Source: Branchiostoma floridae
Taxonomy: Eukaryota > Chordata > Leptocardii > Amphioxiformes > Branchiostomatidae
DNA: 64,000 nt
Direction: 5' to 3'
Assembly: GCF_000003815.2 (NCBI RefSeq)
Contig: NC_049988.1
Span: 18,137,210-18,201,209, forward strand
Shown here: in pieces, positions 1 through 11,100 of the stretch
Layout of the letters: each line of letters begins with the position of its first letter
Numbering within the stretch: the first letter of the stretch is position 1
The notes under the pieces: generated by a model
The model's input: the letters and a program-made list of their open reading frames with translations, nothing else
Told to the model about the DNA's origin: nothing
Database searches by the model: none
Made by a program: the position numbers and the translations under genes

Positions 1-13
1 TTTCTGCCCTCAG

Positions 14-196
14 GGTTGTCTGTATCTGTGGAACATCCTTCGTGGAGAGCACCTCAGAACAGTTCTCCTCGGAGACAACGACCAATCACAGTTCGTACGC
101 CAAGTCCAGGTCATCTACGCATCGTCCGTCATCTGTAACTATGGCAACCAACTACAAGTCGTACACTTTCCCTCTGTCCTGGAAAAGGCTGAATGA
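14..196 (+). CDS. SCAP: SCAP, last coding exon (C-terminal WD40 blade)
   Basis: This is the 3' terminal coding exon of SREBP cleavage-activating protein. SCAP is the ER/Golgi membrane chaperone that senses sterol and escorts SREBP to the Golgi; its cytosolic WD40 domain binds SREBP. A clean acceptor (pyrimidine tract then CAG at 11-13) opens a phase-0 exon of 60 codons ending in TGA at 194-196. The translation begins GCLYLWNILRGEHLRTVLLG and ends PSVLEKAE. From memory of the vertebrate protein, this matches the final WD repeat (a GC-x3-W-x-L start, an LG-N/D stretch, an RQ, ICN-G and a PSVLEK ending). Only this exon is in the window; the sterol-sensing and membrane part lies to the left. An overlapping ATG-less frame over 42-257 is a shadow. 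The identification is firm, the rest of the gene unseen. Confidence 0.9.
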   Translation, partial: GCLYLWNILRGEHLRTVLLGDNDQSQFVRQVQVIYASSVICNYGNQLQVVHFPSVLEKAE

Positions 197-1380
197 ACGG
201 GAGAGTAGTTGCAAAGGTTTTGGACTACTTCAACTCCCAAAATTCAAGACCATCTAAAGAATGTCTTGAACACCTGAATATCTTAAGTGTTCATACCTTG
301 GGGATTACTTACGATGCATAAGTAGATCTTTAAATTTACTGTGTTTTGTTTGAATTTGGTTTAAGAAACCTGATGGAATTACAAGGGTAGACTTATCGTT
401 GAAGAGGTTCATCAGTCACAAGTCATATGAATACAGTTACTACAAAGTTTCTTCCAACAGTGAGTTTTTTAAAGACAAGGTACATACCTCCAAATTTTCA
501 ATGTCTGACTTAAGACAAGGGTAGACTTAACACTTACTTTTTCCATGCAATTGTAGAAGGGAAGTAACAGTATGTGACAGAAACAAATCTAAAAAAAAAC
601 ATTCCTGCTTGGACTCTGCGCTGTTTTTAAGACTATTCATCCATGTATGTGCCATTGATCTGGATCTTGTATCCAAGCTAAGGTAACTTCATAAGTAAGA
701 TGGTTGGTTGAGTGCTCATATTAATCTCCAAGCAGATGTTGGATCTTTGTGGTCCCTTATTTTTATAATGAATGGCCTTCCTGGGGGAGAGTAAAAAGTC
801 ATGATTTTGCCAACATCTGCTTAGAAATTACCTGCTTCGAGATTACCCTCTCATGTATCAAACTTCAGTGTGCAAAATATGATGTGCAATTTTCTGTGCA
901 CAACAAGGTATTCACTACAAATTAGTTGTGCATCCATTGTGTTTTTTGTGGTGCAATTCAGACTGATTATATACAGGTGTTTTTGTCATGGTAATTATGA
1001 ATTTGAAGACTTATCTTTCTTAACAGGAATTTCTTAAGTATCAATTCAACCATCAGTACACACCAACCAAACCCATCGAGTATGATTACATTAGAAATTA
1101 TTGTAGATCAAATTCAAGGAATTGTTGTTAACATTATTAGATTATTTCTATACTTACAGTATATGTCAATCAAATTGCTAACAGAGATTTAAGTGTTTTT
1201 TTTTCTACTCTGGACTTTGTGAATAAGTGCTAAGACAATCATGATTATTTTGTTCCTTAAGTTATTTTTCCACTTTTTTAATGACAAAGATACCTTTTTG
1301 ATATGTCTTTGTATAATTATTGCCAAGAAAGAATGTAAAATTGTACATAATCTTTGTATTCAATAAATTATGATTGTGTA
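197..1380 (+). other. SCAP: SCAP 3' untranslated region with poly(A) signal
   Basis: After the SCAP stop there is about 1.2 kb of AT-rich sequence with no convincing coding frame. A canonical AATAAA at 1362-1367, followed by a GT-rich stretch, is the likely cleavage signal. A second AATAAA lies at 1641-1646 and could serve as a distal site. The UTR extent is inferred from the signal alone. Confidence 0.6.
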
Positions 1381-2045
1381 AGGCTTGTACAGTTAATTGC
1401 TATTACATGTTGATTAAGCAATGAAATTTTATGATTATTTCATTGCCTGTTAAAGGTACAGTGTGTATATACAATCTTATTGATATGTTCACTCAGAAGA
1501 ATTATGAAGTTATCATGATCTTTTCTACAGTTCATTCTTTTAATTCACTGTCAAAAAATTGTAGTTGTTGGTTTAGTAAAAATTGCAGCTTGGTATTTGT
1601 GTTGTTCTATGTGATACAGCGAAACATCTGTATCTCAGAAAATAAACCGAGGTGGCTAAGAATGAACTTGTTCTTGTCATAATTTGACGTTAACATTATT
1701 TTATTATACTAACTTTTGTGTAGATTTTATGTATCATGTTAAATTCCACTAAAACTCATACCATCCCAGCCAGTGCATGTTTGTGTGTGTACGTGTGTGT
1801 GTTTGTGTGCGCGTGCGTGTCTATGTTAATGCATGTCTGTGTGTTAGTGCGTGTCTGTGCCTGTTCTCTTGTGTATATACATACATGTACATGCTTGTGT
1901 GTGTACACGTATGTATGTACGTGTGTGCAGGTATACATGACAATTGTGACCAAGGCATCAGCAAAACATCAGTTTCATTTTTATAAGTAATTCTTAAAAT
2001 ATCCAAGGCCAATCAGCTCATAGATCATTGGTTGAATATTGGCTA
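1381..2045. other. Tail-to-tail intergenic spacer with (GT)n microsatellite and minus-strand poly(A) signal
   Basis: This is the short spacer between the SCAP 3' end and the polycystin stop codon. It holds an imperfect GT/AC-rich run at about 1777-1935. On the minus strand there is an AATAAA at 1700-1705 that could end the polycystin transcript. The open frames in the GT run are low-complexity artefacts. No gene is seen. Confidence 0.55.
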
Positions 2046-2836
2046 CTAAATTTTACCAGCAAGTTCTTCAAACACATTTGAAAACTTTCTGCTATTGTCC
2101 ATATCCGGGGTTCCAACCTGGGCTGTTTTTGTGACGTTTCTATTCCCAACGGTTGACAAAGTACGGTTTGCTTTCTCAGCGGCCTCTGAAGTGGTTTCTC
2201 TGATAAAAGCTACCATCTTTAAATCATCAGTGTTCGGATCCTGACTTTCCTCTGCGTACACATCCATGAGGATAGCCATGAACATGCTCAGTAATATGAA
2301 CTGCATCATGACCTGGTAGGAAAAGAACATCAAAGGACCGAGAATATAGTGTCCATCCACCAGAGCATCGAAATCAAAAACACCCAACATCATGGTACAC
2401 AGGCTGGTCAGACTGGTCAGGATGTTCTTGTAATCCTGAAGTTTGATTCCGAACAGAAGATTTCCCATCTGAGTGAAGGCCATGAGAATGATGCCAGCGA
2501 TGATGGTAAATAGTAGAACGGGTCTGGCGGACTTTCTGATGGTCATGGTGAGGGCGTAAACGTGTGAGTTGAACCGCAGGAGCCGAATGAACTTCAACGT
2601 GCCACAACAGATGAGAAACGCGAGCAGGTAGGTGTAAACCTGAAACCAGTTGACTGCGCTTTTGTAGAGATCCAGAACGGAGCTTGAAGATGCCCGCTGT
2701 TCGGCAGCTTTGTCAATGATGCTCTGAGCGTTGAAGTAGACACCGAGAGTCGCGATGCCGATGGCGATTACAAGAAGTTCCACCCAGCTCCAGAAATCCT
2801 TCAGGTATTCCATCGGACGGGAGAAAAGCCTTTCGG
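2046..2836 (-). CDS. Polycystin-like exon 35: channel helices 8-11 and C-terminal tail
   Basis: The last coding exon (263 codons plus stop) holds four helices. They are [59 protein letters not shown] and [18 protein letters not shown], with the pore-region loop [20 protein letters not shown] between the last two. This is the PKD-channel family pattern, including RLLRFN after the second helix. The cytoplasmic tail is short (about 65 residues), acidic then polar, and lacks an obvious coiled coil of the kind human polycystin-1 uses to bind polycystin-2. The acceptor at 2837 (TCGTTTCAG) fits phase 1 from exon 34. Confidence 0.88.
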
Positions 2837-5800
2837 CTGAAACGACATGGATGTCTATGTCTTAGGGCCACACATTGAACACATTTGCAATGTTGGTACA
2901 AATTTCCCCATCCATAGACGTCCTATATTCCGGAAACATTTAGTTTTATTTTCTCCATTTGTGTCATCGTCATTCCAGTGACCTAAAAGGTCACGCTACA
3001 CACCCATACAATGACATGGTTTGTGAAGCACACATTGTATTTAATAAGTTAGAAAAGGTGGCAAGTTAGTGGTTCGAAAATTCGATGGCCAATTTTGTGT
3101 TTGAAGAAATTTTTATCACTGTAAAACCCTTACCTTCTTTAATAACAAATACAAGAATGAAGACTGCCAAGACAGCTCGCAAAGCCAAGAGTAAGATGGC
3201 CTCTTGTTGCATCAGCCTCAAAGTTACCACCTCTCCTCCCCTGTAGGCAGCTCCCAGGTTGGTAAACTCCACCACTAGCGTCACCATGGAGAACAGGTTG
3301 GCGTGTGGGTTGTACAGAATCAGCTCCACGATCACGGCACGCGTTCTCTCATCCAGCCAGCCGCGCTGCTGTAGGAATGTCGCCAACCGCAGACCCGAGG
3401 CACGAGTCTTTCCCAGCGGAACGTTGTAACCACCTGCGCGATATGTGCCGTGCTGGCCGAAATACGGGAAGCCTGGATAGACAACAGTATCTTTGAACAT
3501 AACGGTATATTGAACTTCAGGAGGCAACGGTCTCTCTCTGTGTCTCTCTCTGTCTTTGTCTCTATCTCTCTGTCTCTTCCTGTTCGTCTGTCTGTCTGTC
3601 TGTCTGTCTCTCCCTCTTTCAGTCTTTGTCTTTCTCTCTGTCTCCCTCTTTGTATCTCTCCCTCTCTCTGCCTGTGTCTCTCTCTCTGTCTCTCTCTCTC
3701 TCTGTCTCTGTCTCTCTCTCAGTCTCTCTTTCTCTCTCTGTCTCTCTCTCCCTGAATAGCGACAATGGATTGCCAATCCTGAAGTAACGGTATTGATAAT
3801 GAATCCAGACTTACTGTTAATAAGAGAAGCATCATGATTGTACTTCCAGGGCGTTTCCAATTCCTCTGCTGTCAGTAGACTGCTCACACAGTCCGCTCCT
3901 GTGACCGTGTCCATTGTACTGGTAGGGGTGGGGGGTGTCGGCGTGCCCACTGTACTGGTAGGGGTGGGGGATGTGGGCGTGCATAGTACCGGGTCTGTAG
4001 TGTCGAAGGTCTCGTTTTCACGAATCCAGCCCTATAGTTTAGAACCCATTGATTAATCAAATAGTGTTAAAAACATGACGGAAGGTAAAAACGTAAAGAA
4101 AGTTGCAGTAATCAAAACCTAACACGTCTGAAAGTACGCGTTGTAAATTCTCGTTACGTGATACTCGACAGCAAAACGTGCGGATTATTAGAACAATAAA
4201 AAGGAAAGATGAAATTGCCGCGGAAGCTAAACAGGACAATACGTCGGGCATTTGTTTAGCATAAAACCCGGTAGGAAGCAGGCTCTAGCCACAGTGTGTT
4301 TCTTGTTGCTAATAATGATGTATCTATATATTTACCTGGGTGTAATCGTCAATATCTTCCGTTAGTTTTGAAAAGCCCACGGTACAAAGTGGTGTTATAT
4401 GCTGCAGTCTCTTTGCTGTTTCGCAGAGTTGCCCTAAACAAGATACCCATAACACATATTAGTCATAGATACATAAGGCATGGAGTGGAAAGCAAGTAAC
4501 ACTCGTTTTATTATTTATTTATTAATCTTCAGACAGGTGGGTGACTCGTTCACTTTTTTGCGTGTGTGTGTGTGGGGGGGGGGGACCTAAACCACCTTTT
4601 GTCTTAAAACTGAGGGCAGTTATGGATATCAAATCGGTAGACGGTGGTTTCAAACTGTAATACTTTGAAAATATTGCAGTTTGGAACCACCGTCTGTTGA
4701 CTTGATATCCCTTAAGACTCTGTTCTTAAATCACGAACATAGGTTACCCCTCGGATAAAGATGATCTAGTGTTATCAAAACCGTAACATGAATTCACACA
4801 TTCATTGAAATGTATAGATAAGCCAGCATTTTGCCGTCCTACCCTGTTTGAGCCGCAGCTGCCTCAGCTGTACCGAGTCCAGTGGATGAGTTAACATGTC
4901 CTGCAGTACCGTGTCTGCCGCCAGGGTGCGCCCGTTGTACCACTCTGCTGAACGTGTTGTCGGAATCAGCTCATCTTCAAGCCAACTCCAGAAGGATTCG
5001 ATGTCGTTGACCTTGAAATGAGCAGAACAGATCATATTGCTGTAGAGCATGTTATCATTTTCAATGTATTTTTCTTGGGCCATGCTGTTTGGATTATATG
5101 GCTGACATCATCTGAGAACCCCCAAACTGATGCGAGCGTGCGAAAAAAAGGTTTGGCAAACAATTGCAAGTTGCCTTCGTTGTGAAATTTAAGTGGTCAG
5201 AGGTTGATCAAATAACAGTTAACTTAACAAACAGAGTATGATGTACCGAACAATAAATTCTTTGACCTTGGAATTGACGTTGGCATTCTATACGCTTTCC
5301 GATATTATGTTTGCAATCTACGGCACAACGCTCATTTTGCAGCTGCTTTTTACGATTTACAGTTTGGTTGAAACGTCTTTTTTAAGCGCGCATATATCAT
5401 CCATGTAGTCGTGTTGCCTGTTACCCACAGACGAAATACATATACAGTCTATCAGAAACCCTGGGGTCTTAGGTGACATAAATCATTTACCTATTTTTGT
5501 AGTACTTACATCAGAGAACCCTTCTCCCATGATCTGTTCCTTGACGTTCTGTGTCATGTAGAAGGCCAGCGGGCTCTGTTCCTGGTACGCCGTGAGCATG
5601 ATCACCGTCACGAACAGGCCGAACACGAGCACCTCCAGCACAGCCGCACGGCGTTTGCGTTTCTCTGCGCTCCTGGCTCTGGCTTCGGCCAAAACGTCTT
5701 CATCTGGTGGTGATGTGGACCTAACCTCAACTGGAAACTAATTTTATAACAAGTAAGTAACTAAAAGAACTTGATGTTCAAAACCAAAACAGCATTCGAT

Positions 5801-8800
5801 AAAGAAAAAGCTTTTTGAAGTTTAACAACCTTACGTCAATAGTCCTAGTAGCCTACATTTTAAAACAGTGTTTATAGAGCTACATTTGTATATGTGGCAA
5901 GTAGAATATTCGTGCCTTGCAGTACGTCGGTAGGTCGTGAGTTATATTCCTGGCCGAGTCATACTAAAGGCTTTAAAATGGTACGTGCTGCTTTTTCTGC
6001 TTAGCGCTCAGCGTTTGGGAAAAAGGATGGTTATTGAACAAGGCACTGCCACCAGCAAACTAGCCCCCTGCTGTAGTGATGGCACAAAGTTGTGTGGCCC
6101 AAGGGCTACAGAGATGAAGATGAACTATTTGGTGCGGGCAGGACTAACTAATATGAGTCGGGGTGTTTTACCTGGTAGGTTGCCACTCTACATCTTGTTG
6201 ATCATTGCCTCAGCATGTTGCAATAAGCAAATGTTTCTGATATAACATAACTGAAACTATGGGTCTACCTTTGGGTTGGTTCCATAGTCAGCCGCACGGT
6301 TAATGGTAAAATACCGTACCCAGCTGGTGGCACTGGTTCCTGACTTTTCCTTTGTAGGTGAGTTATTCTGTGGGATAACAAATAATAATTAGTGGCCCTG
6401 GGTTCAAACCCTGCAATGTCTGATCTTGTGCCCTTGGGAAAGGCACTTTACGCGACCTTCCTCACTCCAGGTGTAAAAATGGGTACCTGACTTCTGTCGG
6501 GGATGATAAATACTACCTTTAACTTCTGTCTGTACCGTGTATGTGGCACTGTTAAAATCAGTTACTAACTTGAGTGCAGTACCACATTGTCCTCGTCTAT
6601 CTCAAAGCATTTTTGTTAAATCACAAGCTGAAATGGAGTCGGATAAAAGCTACTATGAAACAGGTCATTACCTCATTGTATATGACGTATTCCTCATCAT
6701 TTCCTGTTGGCGTGGGAGGTGGATCCTTATCCTCCACAGGTTTCTATATTTTAAAGAAAAAACTTTATGTATTACACATAGTTTTACACACGTGGCACTG
6801 CCGCAAGTCTTAAGCCCCTATCTCACTGAGCGGAGGTACTATTGAGGTACGTTGGAGTTCGACAGCGTACCTTCAACGGACGTCACGGTGCCTCCGACGA
6901 ACTCCAACGTGCATTTTGCAACTTTAGGCGCTGTGGTTTTGACATTTAAAAAAAATAACGCAAGTTGCTTCACAAGTCTTGTACCAGTTGTCTGCCCTCC
7001 ATTCGGTGTTTGTGCGCGTGCAATCATGAAGCCACCACTGTCCGGCATGCCAGGTAGTTAACCATCGATGCATATGTTGTGCATTTGTATCCATACGTAG
7101 AGCCACGTTATGACATTAAACACATACAAATTCATAGCTAGGTCTAACATGGCGGTCGTTATTACGTATGGTGCATACACTATAGACCTTAACCCACATT
7201 TTCTCTTCAGCTAACATGCATTTTGTTGGAAATACATATATGTGCGTATACGATTACTTGAGATGTGCTTTGGCATGATTTTGGAGAACTGTACCTTGGT
7301 GTATAACGCAAAGATTACCGCCACCAGAACCAGCTTGACGGGCTGCACCAGGAACAGGTCAGTGACGAATGACGTCACGAAGGTGCAGGCCCAGGCCTCC
7401 GCCTTCGCTTTCCCGAAACTCAAGGTGTACAGAACTGTGAAGAAGGCGGCCACGAAACTAGCGGACCACACAAGCAACCAGCCTGGGGGTGTACACCATT
7501 GGTAACTTAGATATCGGTATTTTGAACAGTGTTGTACTTAATGTTAACAGTGTTTTACTTAATTCTATGCTACCATATGTCCCGTACAGTGTTGTACTTG
7601 ATTTCTAACAGTGCTGTACTTGATTCTATGCTAGCATATGCCATGGTCTTGTGTTTGGCAGCTGCTATGTTAGATGATGGTATAAAGACAGATAAGAGAA
7701 ATTATGTTTTGCATCGTAGACATGTTTACACTTTTTGTAGAACAATTTACGGATGAGTTGAAGTCAAAAACTGCAAAATGAATTAAGAGAAAAAGTGCAG
7801 CTTAAGTTAACTTTTGCGATAGATCTTTCAATCATTCTTGAGAAGTAGTTTTCAAGCGCCTTCTCGATAGATACCAGAAGACATCAATCCGCCGCAGTGA
7901 AAGACTGGGAACACTGTAACAGCCATATTCAAAAAGGAGGGTAGTGAATCTTCTACAACTCACCTATAAACACACCCCACCAGGGTAGAGACGACTTCTG
8001 TCCATGAGCAGCGTTGTCATGCGTCTTGCAACTTTCTTTAACATCAACATCCAATGAGGACTGTACCACTCTGAGCTTCTGGATGGGGACGGGTCGGCCT
8101 CTTGCAATTGGGTACCAAACCGACGGCGTGTCTGGGTTGTCAGAGATAAACGTTTCTTCTTTCTTAGGTCCCCTGTGTCTGCCTGGCTCCGACTTGGCTG
8201 GCTGGACTCCGCTGCCTGGCTTTAACTTCTTTCTGATGCTCTTTTTTTGTGCTCCAGACCGCGAATTGCGGAAGAGGAAGGCGATGAGGAGGTTGACTGG
8301 AAGGATGATGGCTGCACTCTGTATGCCGATCATCAGCTGAGAGAATAGAGTGAGAGGCACTAAAAACATCAAAACGTCACTAAGGGCATTCATACACCTT
8401 TTGCCCTACCCGTGATGTCATGCTTCCCTTTTGTAATACGATGAAGTTTTGGATTAAAATGGTTTATAAACATCAAAATGCATTTCCTTCTACCTGCGGA
8501 AGTGAAATCGGCGGGTTTATCTTCAGACCAGCGAATCTGATTGGTTCTGGAGGGTAGAAGTCGTCCCCGCGGCCGAAGAACATGATGTTGGTGAGCATCA
8601 TGCTGTAGAGCAGCGTCAGGCAGCAGGACAGGCGCTGGACACGGGTGAACGGGCTCCGGGCAGGGCGGCCGGCAACGGAGAACCACAGGTGGTCATCGTT
8701 CATTTCCCTGATTATTTATCACAATTATTTACTTCTTAAAACAATTTCTGGACAGAAAATGTCATAATTCAAAAAGTTGTGATAGTTCGTACTTGATTCG

Positions 8801-11058
8801 TTATCTGAAATGATGATCTACTCTACTAGTGAAAAGTAGAATATAGGGTGCTATGATCTCATTAAAAATTCAGTTGTATGATAATGCGTAATTATGCATT
8901 GGAAGATATGGGAACTGTGTACAGGAAAATAGGACGTTTTCCCCTTAGGCTAGCATATTGCGTGGGCATAAGATTTGACTGAAGCGTAAGATTCCTGGGG
9001 CTAGTCTAATGACTGCAGTATTTCTCATAGTTAACGAACCCGATATGACAGCGAAAACAAGAGATAGAAAAATGACCCCACTGTTCCAAAGAAACCTGAC
9101 AGAGAGCAAACTTACGTCACTTTTTACTGAATGCAAGAACAAGTCCAGAACACGTATAGTTAGACATTCTGCTGCAATGCAAAGGGCAGTTACCAGGGGG
9201 CTCAAAATGTTATAACTTTATCATAGGTCTAGACGTAACTACACACCAAATTTCGTAACAAGCCATTCACAGCTTCTGGATTTATGCTGCTGAAACCTAA
9301 ACACCGTTACAACGCTTCCAAAAACCAAAACATACTAGTACCCTTCTCGACGCTTGTGATGTAATACTACATTTACAACACTTTCACAGGTTCTATCACA
9401 AAAACATCCATTTACCTCGAGCTTTTTGCAAGAAACAAGTTGTGGAACTTAGTAATATCCTTCTCCACTGATGTCGGGATGATACGGTCTATCTTTCCGT
9501 CACCCTCATCAATAGCGAACCACCTGAATACAAAATACGTCAGATGACTTTGATCATTCACCCGTAATTGTATAGTTGCTTTAAGTTAAATTTTGTTGCA
9601 TGCAGCATCGCTAAAGTGCGTTGAGTTAGAGTGTTAGACTTTAACGATCTAATCAAAGTACACCAATTTCAAAAGGCGTAAAAAATAAATCGTTTCTGCA
9701 TAAAAGCATTTTGGCACGACAGTTTTGTGGCACCTTACAGTAGGCGATGTCCATCATATGTCTAAATTGCCCATGGGATTCTTTTTTTTTTGGAAATTGT
9801 AGAAAATGTATTAGAAGATCTGAGAAACATCTGACTGACCCAAACTAGTAGACTCGTGTACATGAACAATATATACTGTAGCGTAAAGCTTAAAATACCA
9901 ATACCCCTACGCTATGCTCTTAACATACAGGTAATCAGAATACCAAGTCTATAATGTAACTAAATGTAGTTTTGAAACGACCAATGTCTTGACTCTTGAA
10001 TGAAACAGACAGAGTGTGCAACATGTACCATCGGAGCTAAAAAGAAGAATCTGTCCTGATAATCTCTGTCAATAACCAGATCATGACTTGGCAAATCGTT
10101 ATAGCTACATGTATATGAGATTAGTGCCCGTTGTGTTGAAAATCCAAAACATCTTACCTGTTACTTAGGAAATACGTCGTGACTTTCGTTTCCCTGTTGG
10201 CTACAACAATCTGACTCAGGTACCTGTAACAAACGACAGAAGGTCACCTAAACGTCGGTCTTGATATAACACTTGGCAATGAACTTTGAAATCTAATATC
10301 AAAGAGCGGAAGACAGGAATTCTATTATGGTTGTGGAGCTATTCATCTTGTGCGTCGATGTAGGTTAGACATCCAGGTAACAAGATACGTCAAAAAGTTG
10401 TTACTCAAGCAACTGGATATGGTTTTGGAAACGGTCAGACGTTTCAACTAGCATCCAGTACTTGATATATAAACCCTCTCCATCAAGATCTCTTCAGTGT
10501 CACTGACGAACACTATTGGATAGTACTTGAAACGTCTGACCGTTTCCAAAACCATATTCAGTTGCTTGAGTAACAACTATTTTGGCGTATTCATCTTGTG
10601 TATTTCTTTATATCTCGATGTTGTTTACTCACCATGATGGACTAAACCCAGCGTTGTTGTGCCACACCCTCATGTGGGTGAGGACCCCTAGCGGCTCTTC
10701 TGTGGACACCAGGAAAGGAGTCCACGCTCCCTGTCAAAACAAACATCGGGCTGTCGTCCCTCAAGCGTAGGGGAGGGACTCTCGTACTGGCTGCCGTACA
10801 GCACCAACGTGATCTGTGACGACATACAGTTCAGAGGTAATGTTTTTGTTTACATCATAACGACAGAAGTACAACAGTTGTAACCATCAACCAGAATATG
10901 AATCATTGATTAAGTGTATATTATCATACCACACTCAGGGTAACCAGAGAAGGAGTTCTCCATTATTAGAATAACAATTTTCTTTAGCAGGGAACATTTG
11001 TAAAGAGAGAGGGAGGGAGAGAGAGAGGAAGAGGGGACTGTGTGCGTGTGTTTGCGCG

Positions 11059-11100
<42 letters not shown>

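Noticed and set aside
3066-3950. 294-codon minus-strand frame with a long Arg/Glu-rich middle
   Set aside because: It reads through intron 33, whose GA repeat has no stops. Only its two ends are real exons, joined by splicing.
10717-10731. A 14-base intron in exon 24
   Set aside because: Far below any workable intron length. A missing base explains the frame and restores a normal PLAT sequence.
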